A stretch of DNA of 64,000 nucleotides, from positions 496,001 to 560,000 of the forward strand of contig CAWCHK010000003.1 in assembly GCA_963795385.1 (NCBI GenBank), read 5' to 3'. The DNA comes from CAVURS01 sp963795385 (GTDB taxonomy: Bacteria; Actinomycetota; Actinomycetes; Actinomycetales; CAVURS01). The stretch's first letter is position 1; each line of letters opens with the position of its first letter. A model generated the notes under the pieces. That model saw nothing but the letters and a program-made list of their open reading frames with translations, had not been told where the DNA came from and did not search any database. A program made the position numbers and the translations under genes. Of the stretch, positions 1-9,946 are shown piece by piece.

Positions 1-1141
1 TCGCCGTGCGGCGGTCCACGCCGCGGACGAAGAAGGTGCGCGACGGGTCGCTCTGGCGCCAGCCGACGTACTCGGCCAGTCCCTCGACCAGCCACGTCGG
101 CGTGCCGTCGGCCGTGATGGGCTCGGCCGCGACGTGCGAGACCTCGTGCCGCAGGGTGACCGCGAAGAACGACGTGCCCGGCTTGAAGTACCTCGGGTTG
201 ATGATGATCCGGGAGCCGTTGATCTTGCCGTAGGCCCGTCCGCCGGACTGGAAGTCGACGTTGTCGTAGACCGGGATGGCCACTGCCACAACGCCGTCCG
301 CGGTCTGCTGGGTGCCGGTGAAGAGGCTGGTGAACTCCCGCTGCGCCTGCGGCACGTAGACCACGACCCGGCCGTCCCACCGTTGACGCCCGTCGCCGAC
401 CGGCCAGAACCGGCGGTCGTCGTCGACGGCCCGGTCGACGGCCGCCGCGACCTTGGTGAGCGTCGACTGCTGGCTCGCCGGCCCGATCACGAGGGAGCGC
501 CGGCCCTTGGCGAGGCCGACCTCGCCGTCGTCCCAGGGCTCGGCATGGCCGGCCGCCGGGAGCTGGCTGTCGTCGTCGCGGTCGGACGCGAACCACCACC
601 TGCCGTTGCGGAATGCGAAGGTCACGGCCTGGGCCTCGACGACCGGGCCGCTGTCGTAGCCGGCCAGCTGGTGTGTGGCGACGACCCCTGCGACGTGCAC
701 GGGGACGGTGTACTTCGACCCGCCGGGGGCGGGGTAGCTGCGGCCCTGCGTGCGGTAGCGGAACTGGCTGAACCGCACCTTGGCCAGGCCCCGGAAGATC
801 GCGCTCTGCTGTGCGCGCAGGGCCGGGTCGGCCGGGTCGAGGTCGGCGAGGAACGCGTCCTCGTCGTGGGCCTGCACGGCGTCGCCCCGCCGGGCCAGGA
901 TCGCGCTCTCGTCCGCGTCCCTCGTTGCCAGCGACGCCGCTCCGGACGTCCGACCCGAGCCGGCCGGTGGGGCTGATGGGACGCGGGCCGCCGCCTGGGC
1001 CGGGGTGCTCGGTAGCCGCCAGACCGCGACGGTGGTCAGGCTGCTGACGACGACCGCCACCACCGAGACCGCGGCCACCACCGGGGCCGCCCAGCGGGGC
1101 GCGGCCGGCGCGGCGTACGGCGGCCGTGGTTCGAGCGACAC
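1..1141 (-). CDS. Membrane-anchored gluzincin-like metallopeptidase (partial, C-terminus off window)
   Basis: Open frame running off the left edge. The first ~18 residues are cytosolic-type and Pro/Ala-rich, followed by one hydrophobic segment at about residues 19-41, so the protein is probably a single-pass membrane protein with an external domain. Residues 332-336 read HEVSH, a zinc-binding HExxH motif, followed by TWLVEGLAEY with Glu353 well placed as third zinc ligand, the arrangement of gluzincin (peptidase MA-like) domains. The middle third resembles a small ligand-binding (NTF2-like) domain, a guess from composition only. The GTG at 1141 is chosen because a TACCGT hexamer lies 7 bases upstream, fitting a leaderless start. 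Transcribed divergently from the next gene. Substrate unknown. Confidence 0.72.
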   Translation of the reverse strand, partial: MSLEPRPPYAAPAAPRWAAPVVAAVSVVAVVVSSLTTVAVWRLPSTPAQAAARVPSAPPAGSGRTSGAASLATRDADESAILARRGDAVQAHDEDAFLADLDPADPALRAQQSAIFRGLAKVRFSQFRYRTQGRSYPAPGGSKYTVPVHVAGVVATHQLAGYDSGPVVEAQAVTFAFRNGRWWFASDRDDDSQLPAAGHAEPWDDGEVGLAKGRRSLVIGPASQQSTLTKVAAAVDRAVDDDRRFWPVGDGRQRWDGRVVVYVPQAQREFTSLFTGTQQTADGVVAVAIPVYDNVDFQSGGRAYGKINGSRIIINPRYFKPGTSFFAVTLRHEVSHVAAEPITADGTPTWLVEGLAEYVGWRQSDPSRTFFVRGVDRRTA

Positions 1142-1148
1142 ACGCGGG

Positions 1149-1154
1149 ACGGTA
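1149..1154 (-). promoter_or_regulatory. Putative -10 element, leaderless start of the metallopeptidase
   Basis: TACCGT read on the minus strand, 7 bases before the GTG at 1141. It belongs to the TANNNT-N6-8-start pattern repeated across this window. Confidence 0.4.
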
Positions 1155-1281
1155 CCTACCTTCGGGCCGCGATGGTGACGAAGTGCTCCAAGTTGTTACT
1201 CCGCGACACCCGTTCAGCCAGACGCATGACATCGAGGGGTTGCTGCGGGTCCGGAGCCGCGCCAACCCGCTCACGGGCCGC

Positions 1282-1287
1282 TACGGT
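1282..1287 (+). promoter_or_regulatory. Putative -10 element, leaderless start
   Basis: TACGGT followed by six bases and the ATG at 1294. The spacing would place the transcript start at or next to the start codon. Confidence 0.45.
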
Positions 1288-1293
1288 CGGGCT

Positions 1294-2211
1294 ATGGGAG
1301 AGTCGGCGGACTCCGTCGGGCTGCGCCGCGGCGTGCTGGCCGTGAGCGTGCTCGACGACGTCTTGCTGGTCCCCGACCCGGCCGGGGTCTGGCTGGGCGC
1401 CTCCAGCGCGGACCCGGATCGCCCCGAAGGGCCGACCTCCCCCCACCCCGCGCACCCACCGCACCCGAAGCACGCGATGCCGACCGTGACCTGGGACGAG
1501 CTGCGCAGCGCGGTCGGGCCGGTCGACCCCGAGTCGGAGGTCGGCCGCTACCGGTTGCGGGACTGGCTCCGGCTGCGGGCGCTGTTCGCCGAGCTCGGGC
1601 CGATGGCCGCGTGGCGGGCCGAGCAGGCCGCCGTCCCGGTCGGCCTGCCGGTCGACCATCCCCTCCACCCCGGTCGGGGCTGGGCCCGCGAGCGGATCCT
1701 CGGCGGTGCGATCGACCTCGGTGTCGGCATCCGCGGCCTCGTCGGCGACGACCCCGACCACGTGGCGCTGGTCCCCGACCGGCTGGCCCGCGAGCTCGGC
1801 CTGGAGACGACCGGCTGGTGGCCGGCCCTGCGCACCCGGCTCGAGGACATGGGTGAGCTCACGGTGGCCCGGCTGCGCCGCGACGGCGTCGGGGTGATCA
1901 CCCCCATGGGCGGCTGCGACGTCGTCACCCTGATGGGCGCCCGCAGCCTGCGGGCGTACTTGGCCCTCAGTGACGGGACCGGCATGCGCGCGGTCGCCGT
2001 GCCGATGCGCACGCGGGGCTGGTTCGACCTGGCCCGGATCGACCCGGCGTTCGTCGTGGCCGCCGCCGCGGCCACCGACGAGGTTGACCGCGGCTTCTGG
2101 CGGCCCTTGCTGGTCACCTGCGACGAGGTCGGCCTGGCCGCTCCCGGCGGCGACCTCACCACGATCGTGCTGCGCGACCCGGCGGCCCATGCGACGGCCT
2201 GGCCCAGCTGA
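1294..2211 (+). CDS. Conserved hypothetical protein, 305 aa
   Basis: I do not recognise a family. The protein is soluble by eye, with no signal peptide or membrane segment. It has a short His/Pro-rich insertion near residues 48-65 and, near residue 205, a stretch MGGCDVVTLMG that looks like a nucleotide- or ligand-binding loop, which I cannot assign. The frame is open further upstream, but the ATG at 1294 is chosen because it follows a TACGGT hexamer by six bases and because an upstream start would overlap the divergent promoter of the metallopeptidase. It ends four bases before the start chosen for the GNAT gene, so the two are probably co-transcribed. Confidence 0.6.
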   Translation: MGESADSVGLRRGVLAVSVLDDVLLVPDPAGVWLGASSADPDRPEGPTSPHPAHPPHPKHAMPTVTWDELRSAVGPVDPESEVGRYRLRDWLRLRALFAELGPMAAWRAEQAAVPVGLPVDHPLHPGRGWARERILGGAIDLGVGIRGLVGDDPDHVALVPDRLARELGLETTGWWPALRTRLEDMGELTVARLRRDGVGVITPMGGCDVVTLMGARSLRAYLALSDGTGMRAVAVPMRTRGWFDLARIDPAFVVAAAAATDEVDRGFWRPLLVTCDEVGLAAPGGDLTTIVLRDPAAHATAWPS

Positions 2212-2215
2212 CGGC

Positions 2216-2776
2216 GTGGCCAGTAGCCCGGCCGCCGGACCCGCTGTCGCCGCCGGCGTCATCCGGACCGACCGGCTGGACCTGCTGCCGCTGCGGGTCA
2301 GCCACGCCGAGGAGATGGCCGTCGTGCTCTGCGACCCGGGCCTGCACGCCTTCACCGGCGGCCAGCCGCAGGCTCCCGACGCGCTGCGCGAGCGGTACGC
2401 CCGCCTCGTCGCCGGGCCGCCCGACCCCTCGACCTCCTGGTTGAACTGGGTGATCCGGGTCCGGGCCGAGGACCGCCTCGCGGGCACGGTGCAGGCCACG
2501 CTCACCCGGACGTCCGGCGCCAGCGGGCGTTCGCTCGCCGAGATCGCCTGGGTCGTCGGCACTGGCTGGCAGGGACGCGGGATCGCCACGGAGGCGGCCC
2601 GGGGCCTGGTCGGCTGGCTGGCGGCGCGGCCCGTCGACGTGGTCCTGGCGCATGTCCACCCGCACCACGCGGCCTCCGCCGCCGTCGCGGCTGCGGCCGG
2701 CCTCCGCCCCACGACCGACCGGCTGGACGGCGAGGTTCGTTGGGAGCGTGCGCTCGGGCGGGACGCCGGGCGCTAG
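2216..2776 (+). CDS. GNAT family N-acetyltransferase (RimJ-like)
   Basis: About 186 aa. It begins with the RTDRLDLLPLR strand typical of RimJ/RimL-type acetyltransferases, continues with an acceptor region, and carries the acetyl-CoA-binding loop WQGRGIATEA around residues 119-128 (the Q/RxxGxA signature), then the usual HPHHAASAAVAAAAGL helix. It transfers an acetyl group from acetyl-CoA to an amine; the acceptor cannot be read from sequence. The GTG at 2216 leaves four bases after the previous stop; an in-frame ATG at 2189 is the alternative. The stop codon overlaps that of dxs on the other strand inside a CTAG palindrome. Confidence 0.82.
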   Translation: MASSPAAGPAVAAGVIRTDRLDLLPLRVSHAEEMAVVLCDPGLHAFTGGQPQAPDALRERYARLVAGPPDPSTSWLNWVIRVRAEDRLAGTVQATLTRTSGASGRSLAEIAWVVGTGWQGRGIATEAARGLVGWLAARPVDVVLAHVHPHHAASAAVAAAAGLRPTTDRLDGEVRWERALGRDAGR

Positions 2777-4680
2777 CGCCGGTCGGTGGCTCGGGGCGTG
2801 TCCTCGAGGACGGGCTCGCGCTGCGCGACGGCCTCGACCACCTGACGGGCCAGGGCCTGGCCGGTCAGACCGAGCTCATTGAGCAGCTGGCCCCGCGAGG
2901 CGTGGTCGAGGAACTCGCGCGGGATGCCGAGCTCGAGGACCGGGGTGTCCACGCCCTCGTCGCGCAGGAGCTGGGCGATGGCCGCTCCGACCCCCGCGGT
3001 CCGGACGTTGTCCTCCACGACGGCCACCAGGCGCCGTCCGCGGGCCAGCTCGGCGATGCCGGGCGGAGCCGGGATGACCCAGCCCGGGTCGACGACGACC
3101 GCCGAGACGCCGTGGTCGGCCAGCCGGGCGGCTGCCTCCACGCAGGCGTGGGCCATCGACCCGACGGAGACGATGAGCACGTCGCCGTCGGTGCCGGCCA
3201 GGACGTCCAGGCCGGCCGCCTGCCCGGTCGCGGGGAGGTCCGAGGGGACAGCGCCCTTGGGGTAGCGCAGCACCGTCGGCGCGTCGTCGACCTGCACCGC
3301 CGCGCGGAGCTGCTCGCGCAGCCGGGTCCCGTCCCGAGGCGCTGCGAGCCGCAGGCCGGGCACGACCTGGAGCATCGACATGTCCCACATGCCGTTGTGG
3401 CTCGGGCCGTCGTTGCCGGTGACGCCCGCCCGGTCGAGGACGAAGGTCACTCCGGCCCGGTGCAGGGCGACGTCCATCAGGACCTGGTCGAACGCGCGGT
3501 TGAGGAAGGTCGCGTAGACGGCCACCACCGGGTGCAGGCCGGCGTACGCCATCCCGGCCGCGCTGGTCGTGGCGTGCTGCTCGGCGATGCCGACGTCGAA
3601 GACCCGGTCGGGGTACCGCGCGGCGAACCGGTCCAGACCCACCGGGATGAGCATCGCGGCCGTGATGCCGACCAGGTCGGGACGCTCCCCCGCGATGGCC
3701 AGCACCTCGTCCGCGAAGACCGAGGTCCAGTCGGCGCCCGAGGGCGACAGCGGGCGGCCGGTCTCGGCGTCGATGACCCCGACGGCATGGAACCGGTCGG
3801 CCTCGTCCCGCAGCGCCGGCTCGTAGCCGCGACCCTTCTGGGTGATCGCATGCACGATGACGGGACTGCCGTAGGCCCGAGCCCTGCGCAGCGCGTGCTC
3901 GAGGGCCTCGATGTCGTGCCCGTCCACCGGTCCGACGTACTTCAGGCCCAGGTCCTCGAACATCCCCTGTGGGGCGACGATGTCCTTCAGGCCCTTCTTC
4001 ACGCCGTGCAGGGCGTCGTAGACGGCCCCGCCCACGACGGGCGTGCGGTTCAGGGTCTGCTTGCCCCAGGCCAGGAAGCGCTCGTAGCCACGGGTGGTCC
4101 GCAGCGTGGCCAGGTGCTCGGCCAGGCCGCCCTTGGTCTCGCCGTACGACCGCTCGTTGTCGTTGACGACGATGACCAGCGGGAGGTCCTTGTCGGCGGC
4201 GATCGTGTTCAGCGCCTCCCAGGCCATCCCGCCGGTGAGGGCGCCGTCCCCGATCACGGCCACCGTGTGCCGGTCCCGCTCGCCGGCGAGCCTGCGGGCC
4301 TTGGCGATGCCGTCGGCCCAGGACAGCGAGGTCGAGGCGTGGGAGTTCTCGACGACGTCGTGCCGGCTCTCGGCCCGGCTGGGGTAGCCGGAGAGGCCAC
4401 CGCTCGTCTTGAGGCCGGTGAAGTCCTGCCGGCCGGTGACCAGCTTGTGCACGTACGACTGGTGCCCGGTGTCGAACACGACCGTGTCGCGCGGGGAGTC
4501 GAAGACCCGGTGGATGGCCAGGGTCAGCTCGACCACGCCGAGGTTGGGCCCGAGGTGACCACCGGTGCGGGACACCTCGGCGATCAGGAAGCCGCGGATC
4601 TCCTGCGCCAGCTCAGCCAGCTGGGTCGGGGTCAGCGAGCGCAGGTCGCTCGGAGCCTGGATCGTCTCCAACAGGCCCAT
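2773..4680 (-). CDS. dxs: 1-deoxy-D-xylulose-5-phosphate synthase
   Basis: 635 aa, the normal length. It condenses pyruvate and glyceraldehyde 3-phosphate to DXP with thiamine diphosphate, the entry step of the MEP isoprenoid pathway in the cytosol. Visible landmarks are FDTGHQSY at residues 69-76, the ThDP/Mg motif GDGALTGG beginning at residue 144 with Asn174 as the downstream ligand, and the catalytic Glu367 in GIAEQHA, followed by the pyrimidine domain and a C-terminal transketolase domain. The pathway supplies precursors for the carotenoid genes at the right end of this window. It converges with the GNAT gene, and both stop codons lie within one CTAG. A GGAGG lies rather far (about 13 bases) from the ATG, so the start is good but not certain. 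Confidence 0.97.
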   Translation of the reverse strand: MGLLETIQAPSDLRSLTPTQLAELAQEIRGFLIAEVSRTGGHLGPNLGVVELTLAIHRVFDSPRDTVVFDTGHQSYVHKLVTGRQDFTGLKTSGGLSGYPSRAESRHDVVENSHASTSLSWADGIAKARRLAGERDRHTVAVIGDGALTGGMAWEALNTIAADKDLPLVIVVNDNERSYGETKGGLAEHLATLRTTRGYERFLAWGKQTLNRTPVVGGAVYDALHGVKKGLKDIVAPQGMFEDLGLKYVGPVDGHDIEALEHALRRARAYGSPVIVHAITQKGRGYEPALRDEADRFHAVGVIDAETGRPLSPSGADWTSVFADEVLAIAGERPDLVGITAAMLIPVGLDRFAARYPDRVFDVGIAEQHATTSAAGMAYAGLHPVVAVYATFLNRAFDQVLMDVALHRAGVTFVLDRAGVTGNDGPSHNGMWDMSMLQVVPGLRLAAPRDGTRLREQLRAAVQVDDAPTVLRYPKGAVPSDLPATGQAAGLDVLAGTDGDVLIVSVGSMAHACVEAAARLADHGVSAVVVDPGWVIPAPPGIAELARGRRLVAVVEDNVRTAGVGAAIAQLLRDEGVDTPVLELGIPREFLDHASRGQLLNELGLTGQALARQVVEAVAQREPVLEDTPRATDRR

Positions 4681-4761
4681 CGCGCGGCGTCGCCTCCTCG
4701 GTCGATTCGGTGCTGCGGTGTGAGCGCCGGTGACGCCGCCTGCGAGTCTAGGCGGGGCTCG

Positions 4762-5169
4762 TCACAGCCGCGGCGCGAAACGACGGCCCCGGAGCGCTTC
4801 TTCCACAAGACCCACACCTCGCTCGGCCGACGCCAGGCGGGCCTCCTCCCGGGCCAGCACGTCCATCAGTGCCGCCAGCGCCTGGGGCGGGATGGCGTCG
4901 GCCAGCTCGCGCCGCGCGCCGGCCACGGCTGACCGGGCCCCGGCTCGCTGCGCGCCGACGTGATGTCCTACGACCCGGGCCAGCGCCACCGGGTGGCCGG
5001 TGAGGACGGCGTACCCGCGGTAGTCGGCCGGCGCCAGGTCGAGCAGCCAGGCCACCGCGGAGCGCTCCCAGCCGGGTACTCCGGGCGGCCGCACCTCGAC
5101 CGGCCAGCCGGCCGGGACGACGCCGTCGCGCTGACCCGGCCCCTGCCCGGCCCGGCTCCCCCCGCTCAT
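4762..5169 (-). CDS. Conserved hypothetical protein between acnA and dxs
   Basis: 135 aa. The N-terminal third is Gly/Pro-rich. The core contains VAWLLDLAPADYRGYAVL followed by a long Ala/Arg-rich helical half ending in ALRGRRFAPRL. Small proteins of this kind are familiar to me next to aconitase or dxs in actinobacteria, but none has a function I know. It starts 13 bases after the acnA stop and is probably the second gene of that transcript. There are no membrane segments or metal motifs. Confidence 0.65.
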   Translation of the reverse strand: MSGGSRAGQGPGQRDGVVPAGWPVEVRPPGVPGWERSAVAWLLDLAPADYRGYAVLTGHPVALARVVGHHVGAQRAGARSAVAGARRELADAIPPQALAALMDVLAREEARLASAERGVGLVEEALRGRRFAPRL

Positions 5170-5182
5170 CGGTGCAGCGTCC

Positions 5183-7978
<2,796 letters not shown>

Positions 7979-8007
7979 GACATGCTCCCTCGTGGCCGAT
8001 CCAGATT

Positions 8008-8025
8008 TATCTTGATGTCGAGATA
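8008..8025 (-). promoter_or_regulatory. 18-bp operator-like palindrome upstream of acnA
   Basis: The sequence reads TATCTCGACATCAAGATA on the minus strand. The two outer 5-bp arms (TATCT/AGATA) are perfect and the inner bases nearly so. It lies 30-47 bases upstream of the acnA start and overlaps the probable -10 region. From memory it resembles the sites bound by TamR, a MarR-family regulator of aconitase in Streptomyces; the exact published consensus needs checking. Confidence 0.55.
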
Positions 8026-8026
8026 T

Positions 8027-8521
8027 CTACCATACCCGGAGGGCCGTGTCATCACCGGCGATGCGAGCGACGCAGCGGGACCGGCGGTGGCTCCGGGACG
8101 AAACCGGCATCGGCCTCAGGTGTCGGCTGCTCAGCGGGCGCTGGTCGCGCTGGTCGCGCTGGTCGCGCTGGTCGCGCTGGTCACCGGCTGTGCGCCTCCC
8201 CCGGTGCGGGACCGCCTGCGCCGCGGCCCATCGAGCCCGCTGCCGCCGACGGGCCCGGACGTCCAGTCCGATCATCACCAGGGACATCGCCCCCGCCACC
8301 AGCGCGATGACCGGCCAGACACCGCCCCGGCCCTGCGTGAGCAGGATGACCGACCAGGTCATCGCGGCCAGCACGACGAGGGCGAGGAAGCCGCGCAGGG
8401 CCAGCCACAGGGCCCACGGCTGGGCGGCGTCACGGCGCTGGGCCCGGCTGCGGCGCTGTCCGCTCGCCTGGCGCGCGTGCGTCCTGCGTTCCGGGGCGGG
8501 GACGCCGTGCCGACCTGCCAT
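8027..8521 (-). CDS. Small two-TM membrane protein with a 9-bp coding repeat
   Basis: 164 aa, unrecognised. The N-terminus is highly basic, followed by two hydrophobic segments (about residues 40-60 and 65-85, LRGFLALVVLAAMTWSVILL and VWPVIALVAGAMSLVMIGL), then a basic cytosolic tail. The tail holds five repeats of Asp-Gln-Arg encoded by five identical 9-bp units (8138-8182). The ATG at 8521 is chosen because CATGCT lies six bases upstream; longer in-frame starts exist. It ends one base before the acnA operator, so readthrough into acnA is possible. Confidence 0.6.
   Translation of the reverse strand: MAGRHGVPAPERRTHARQASGQRRSRAQRRDAAQPWALWLALRGFLALVVLAAMTWSVILLTQGRGGVWPVIALVAGAMSLVMIGLDVRARRRQRARWAAAQAVPHRGRRTAGDQRDQRDQRDQRDQRPLSSRHLRPMPVSSRSHRRSRCVARIAGDDTALRVW
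8138..8182. repeat. Tandem repeat, five copies of GCGCTGGTC
   Basis: Five identical 9-bp units inside the two-TM protein gene. On the coding strand they give (Asp-Gln-Arg)5. The period of 9 keeps the frame, so copy number can vary by slippage without breaking the protein. Confidence 0.9.
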
Positions 8522-8584
8522 CGCGCCAGCATGCCTCACCCTCCGGGCCGGTCCGAGCCGGGCCGGTCCAGCTGGGGACAACCG

Positions 8585-9946
8585 CTAGGCCGTCGGGGTG
8601 AGCAGGGCCACGCACTCGACGTGGTGAGTCATCGGGAAGGCGTCGAAGGCTCGCAACGCCGTCAGCCGGTAGCCCGCCGTCCCGGCGATCTCGACGTCCC
8701 GGGCGAGCGCTGCCGGGTCACAGGCCACGTAGCAGATGGCCCGTGGGGCGGCCGAGCAGAGGGCCTCGACCACGGCCCGACCCGCACCGGCCCGAGGTGG
8801 GTCCAGGACGACGATGTCGGCCGCACCGTCACGGAGCGCGGCCAAGGAGTCGGCCAGCACCCGGGCCACGCTGCCCTGCACGAGCGTGACCCAGGGCAGG
8901 TCGTGCAGGTTCCGGCGAGCGTCCGCGACGGCCCTCGGGTCGCCCTCGACGGCCACCACCTCGCCGATCGCCCCGACCCGGTCGGCGAGGGCCCCGGCGA
9001 ACAGGCCGACCCCGCAGTAGAGATCCAGCGCCCGCTCGCCCGGGCGGGGGTCGAGCTGGTCCAGCACAGCGCCCACGAGCGTGCCGGCGGCCGCCGGGTG
9101 CACCTGCCAGAAGCCGGCCCCGGTGACCCGGAAGTCCCGGCTCCAGCCGTCGACGGCCACGTGCTCACCGAGCCAGGTCCGCCCGCGGACGCGGGTCAGG
9201 CCGGCCGGGTCGCCCGTCGGTGCCGCGAGGGCGACGGAGGCGTCGACGTCCGGCATCGACGTACGCCGGCTCCGGCGCGACGAAGGGGCCGCGTCCGGGG
9301 TCACGACGACCAGGCGCTGGCCCGTGCCGACGGTGGCGGCCACGTCCACCTCGGAGCAGCCGGACCACTGCTGGTGGAGGTGCCCGGCGGCGGCGACGTC
9401 GGGGTGGGTGATGGGGCAGGCCTCGACCGCCAGCACGTCGTGCGAGCGATGCCGGTGGTAGCCGAGCCGTCCCTGCGCGTCGACGCCGTGCTGGACCCGG
9501 GTGCGCCAGCCGAGGCCGTCGTCGCGTCCCGGCAGGGCCTCGACGACGACATCGACCTCGAGCCCGGCCAGGCGCTGCAGCTGCTCGCGGACGACGACGG
9601 CCTTGAGCTCGCGCTGGGCGGCCGGCGTCGCGTGCTGCCAGTCGCAGCCGCCGCACTTCCCGGGCCCGGAGGCAGGACAGGGGGCCGGGACCCGGTCCGG
9701 TGCGGCCCGCAGCACCTCCACCGCGTCACCGCGCAGGTAGCGGGCCGTCTCGCCGCCCTCGGTGATGCGCACCCGCACCACCTCGCCGGGCAGCGCGTGC
9801 CGGACGAAGACGACGCGCCCCTCCAGGCGGGCCACGCAGTGGCCGCCGTGCGCCACCGGCCCGATCTCGAGCTCGACGACCGTCCCGACGAGCGGCCCGG
9901 CCTGGGGCGGCGGGCCGGCCGGCGCGGACCTCCGCGAGGAGGTCAG
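8585..9946 (-). CDS. TrmA/RumA-family class I RNA methyltransferase
   Basis: About 454 codons. It methylates C5 of a uridine in RNA using SAM; whether tRNA or rRNA cannot be decided here. It has an N-terminal TRAM domain (VGTVVELEIGPVAHGGHCVA), then a cysteine cluster C-x7-C-x2-C and a later Cys in VEACPITH that fit the [4Fe-4S] site, a SAM-binding LDLYCGVGLFAGALA, LDPPRAGAG, and the catalytic Cys in YVACDPAAL. No ATG or GTG lies between the KimA-like stop and the TRAM domain. I place the start at a CTG (9946) whose bases overlap the upstream TGA as CTGA, which would be a coupled start. The true start is uncertain. The equivalent in M. tuberculosis is Rv2689c by gene order. Confidence 0.85.
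   Translation of the reverse strand: MTSSRRSAPAGPPPQAGPLVGTVVELEIGPVAHGGHCVARLEGRVVFVRHALPGEVVRVRITEGGETARYLRGDAVEVLRAAPDRVPAPCPASGPGKCGGCDWQHATPAAQRELKAVVVREQLQRLAGLEVDVVVEALPGRDDGLGWRTRVQHGVDAQGRLGYHRHRSHDVLAVEACPITHPDVAAAGHLHQQWSGCSEVDVAATVGTGQRLVVVTPDAAPSSRRSRRTSMPDVDASVALAAPTGDPAGLTRVRGRTWLGEHVAVDGWSRDFRVTGAGFWQVHPAAAGTLVGAVLDQLDPRPGERALDLYCGVGLFAGALADRVGAIGEVVAVEGDPRAVADARRNLHDLPWVTLVQGSVARVLADSLAALRDGAADIVVLDPPRAGAGRAVVEALCSAAPRAICYVACDPAALARDVEIAGTAGYRLTALRAFDAFPMTHHVECVALLTPTA

Noticed and set aside
2740..4932. 730-codon plus-strand frame
   Set aside because: Antisense shadow of dxs with low-complexity composition.
8138..8182. Short repeats as a CRISPR array
   Set aside because: Contiguous 9-bp units without spacers, inside a coding frame; no cas genes.
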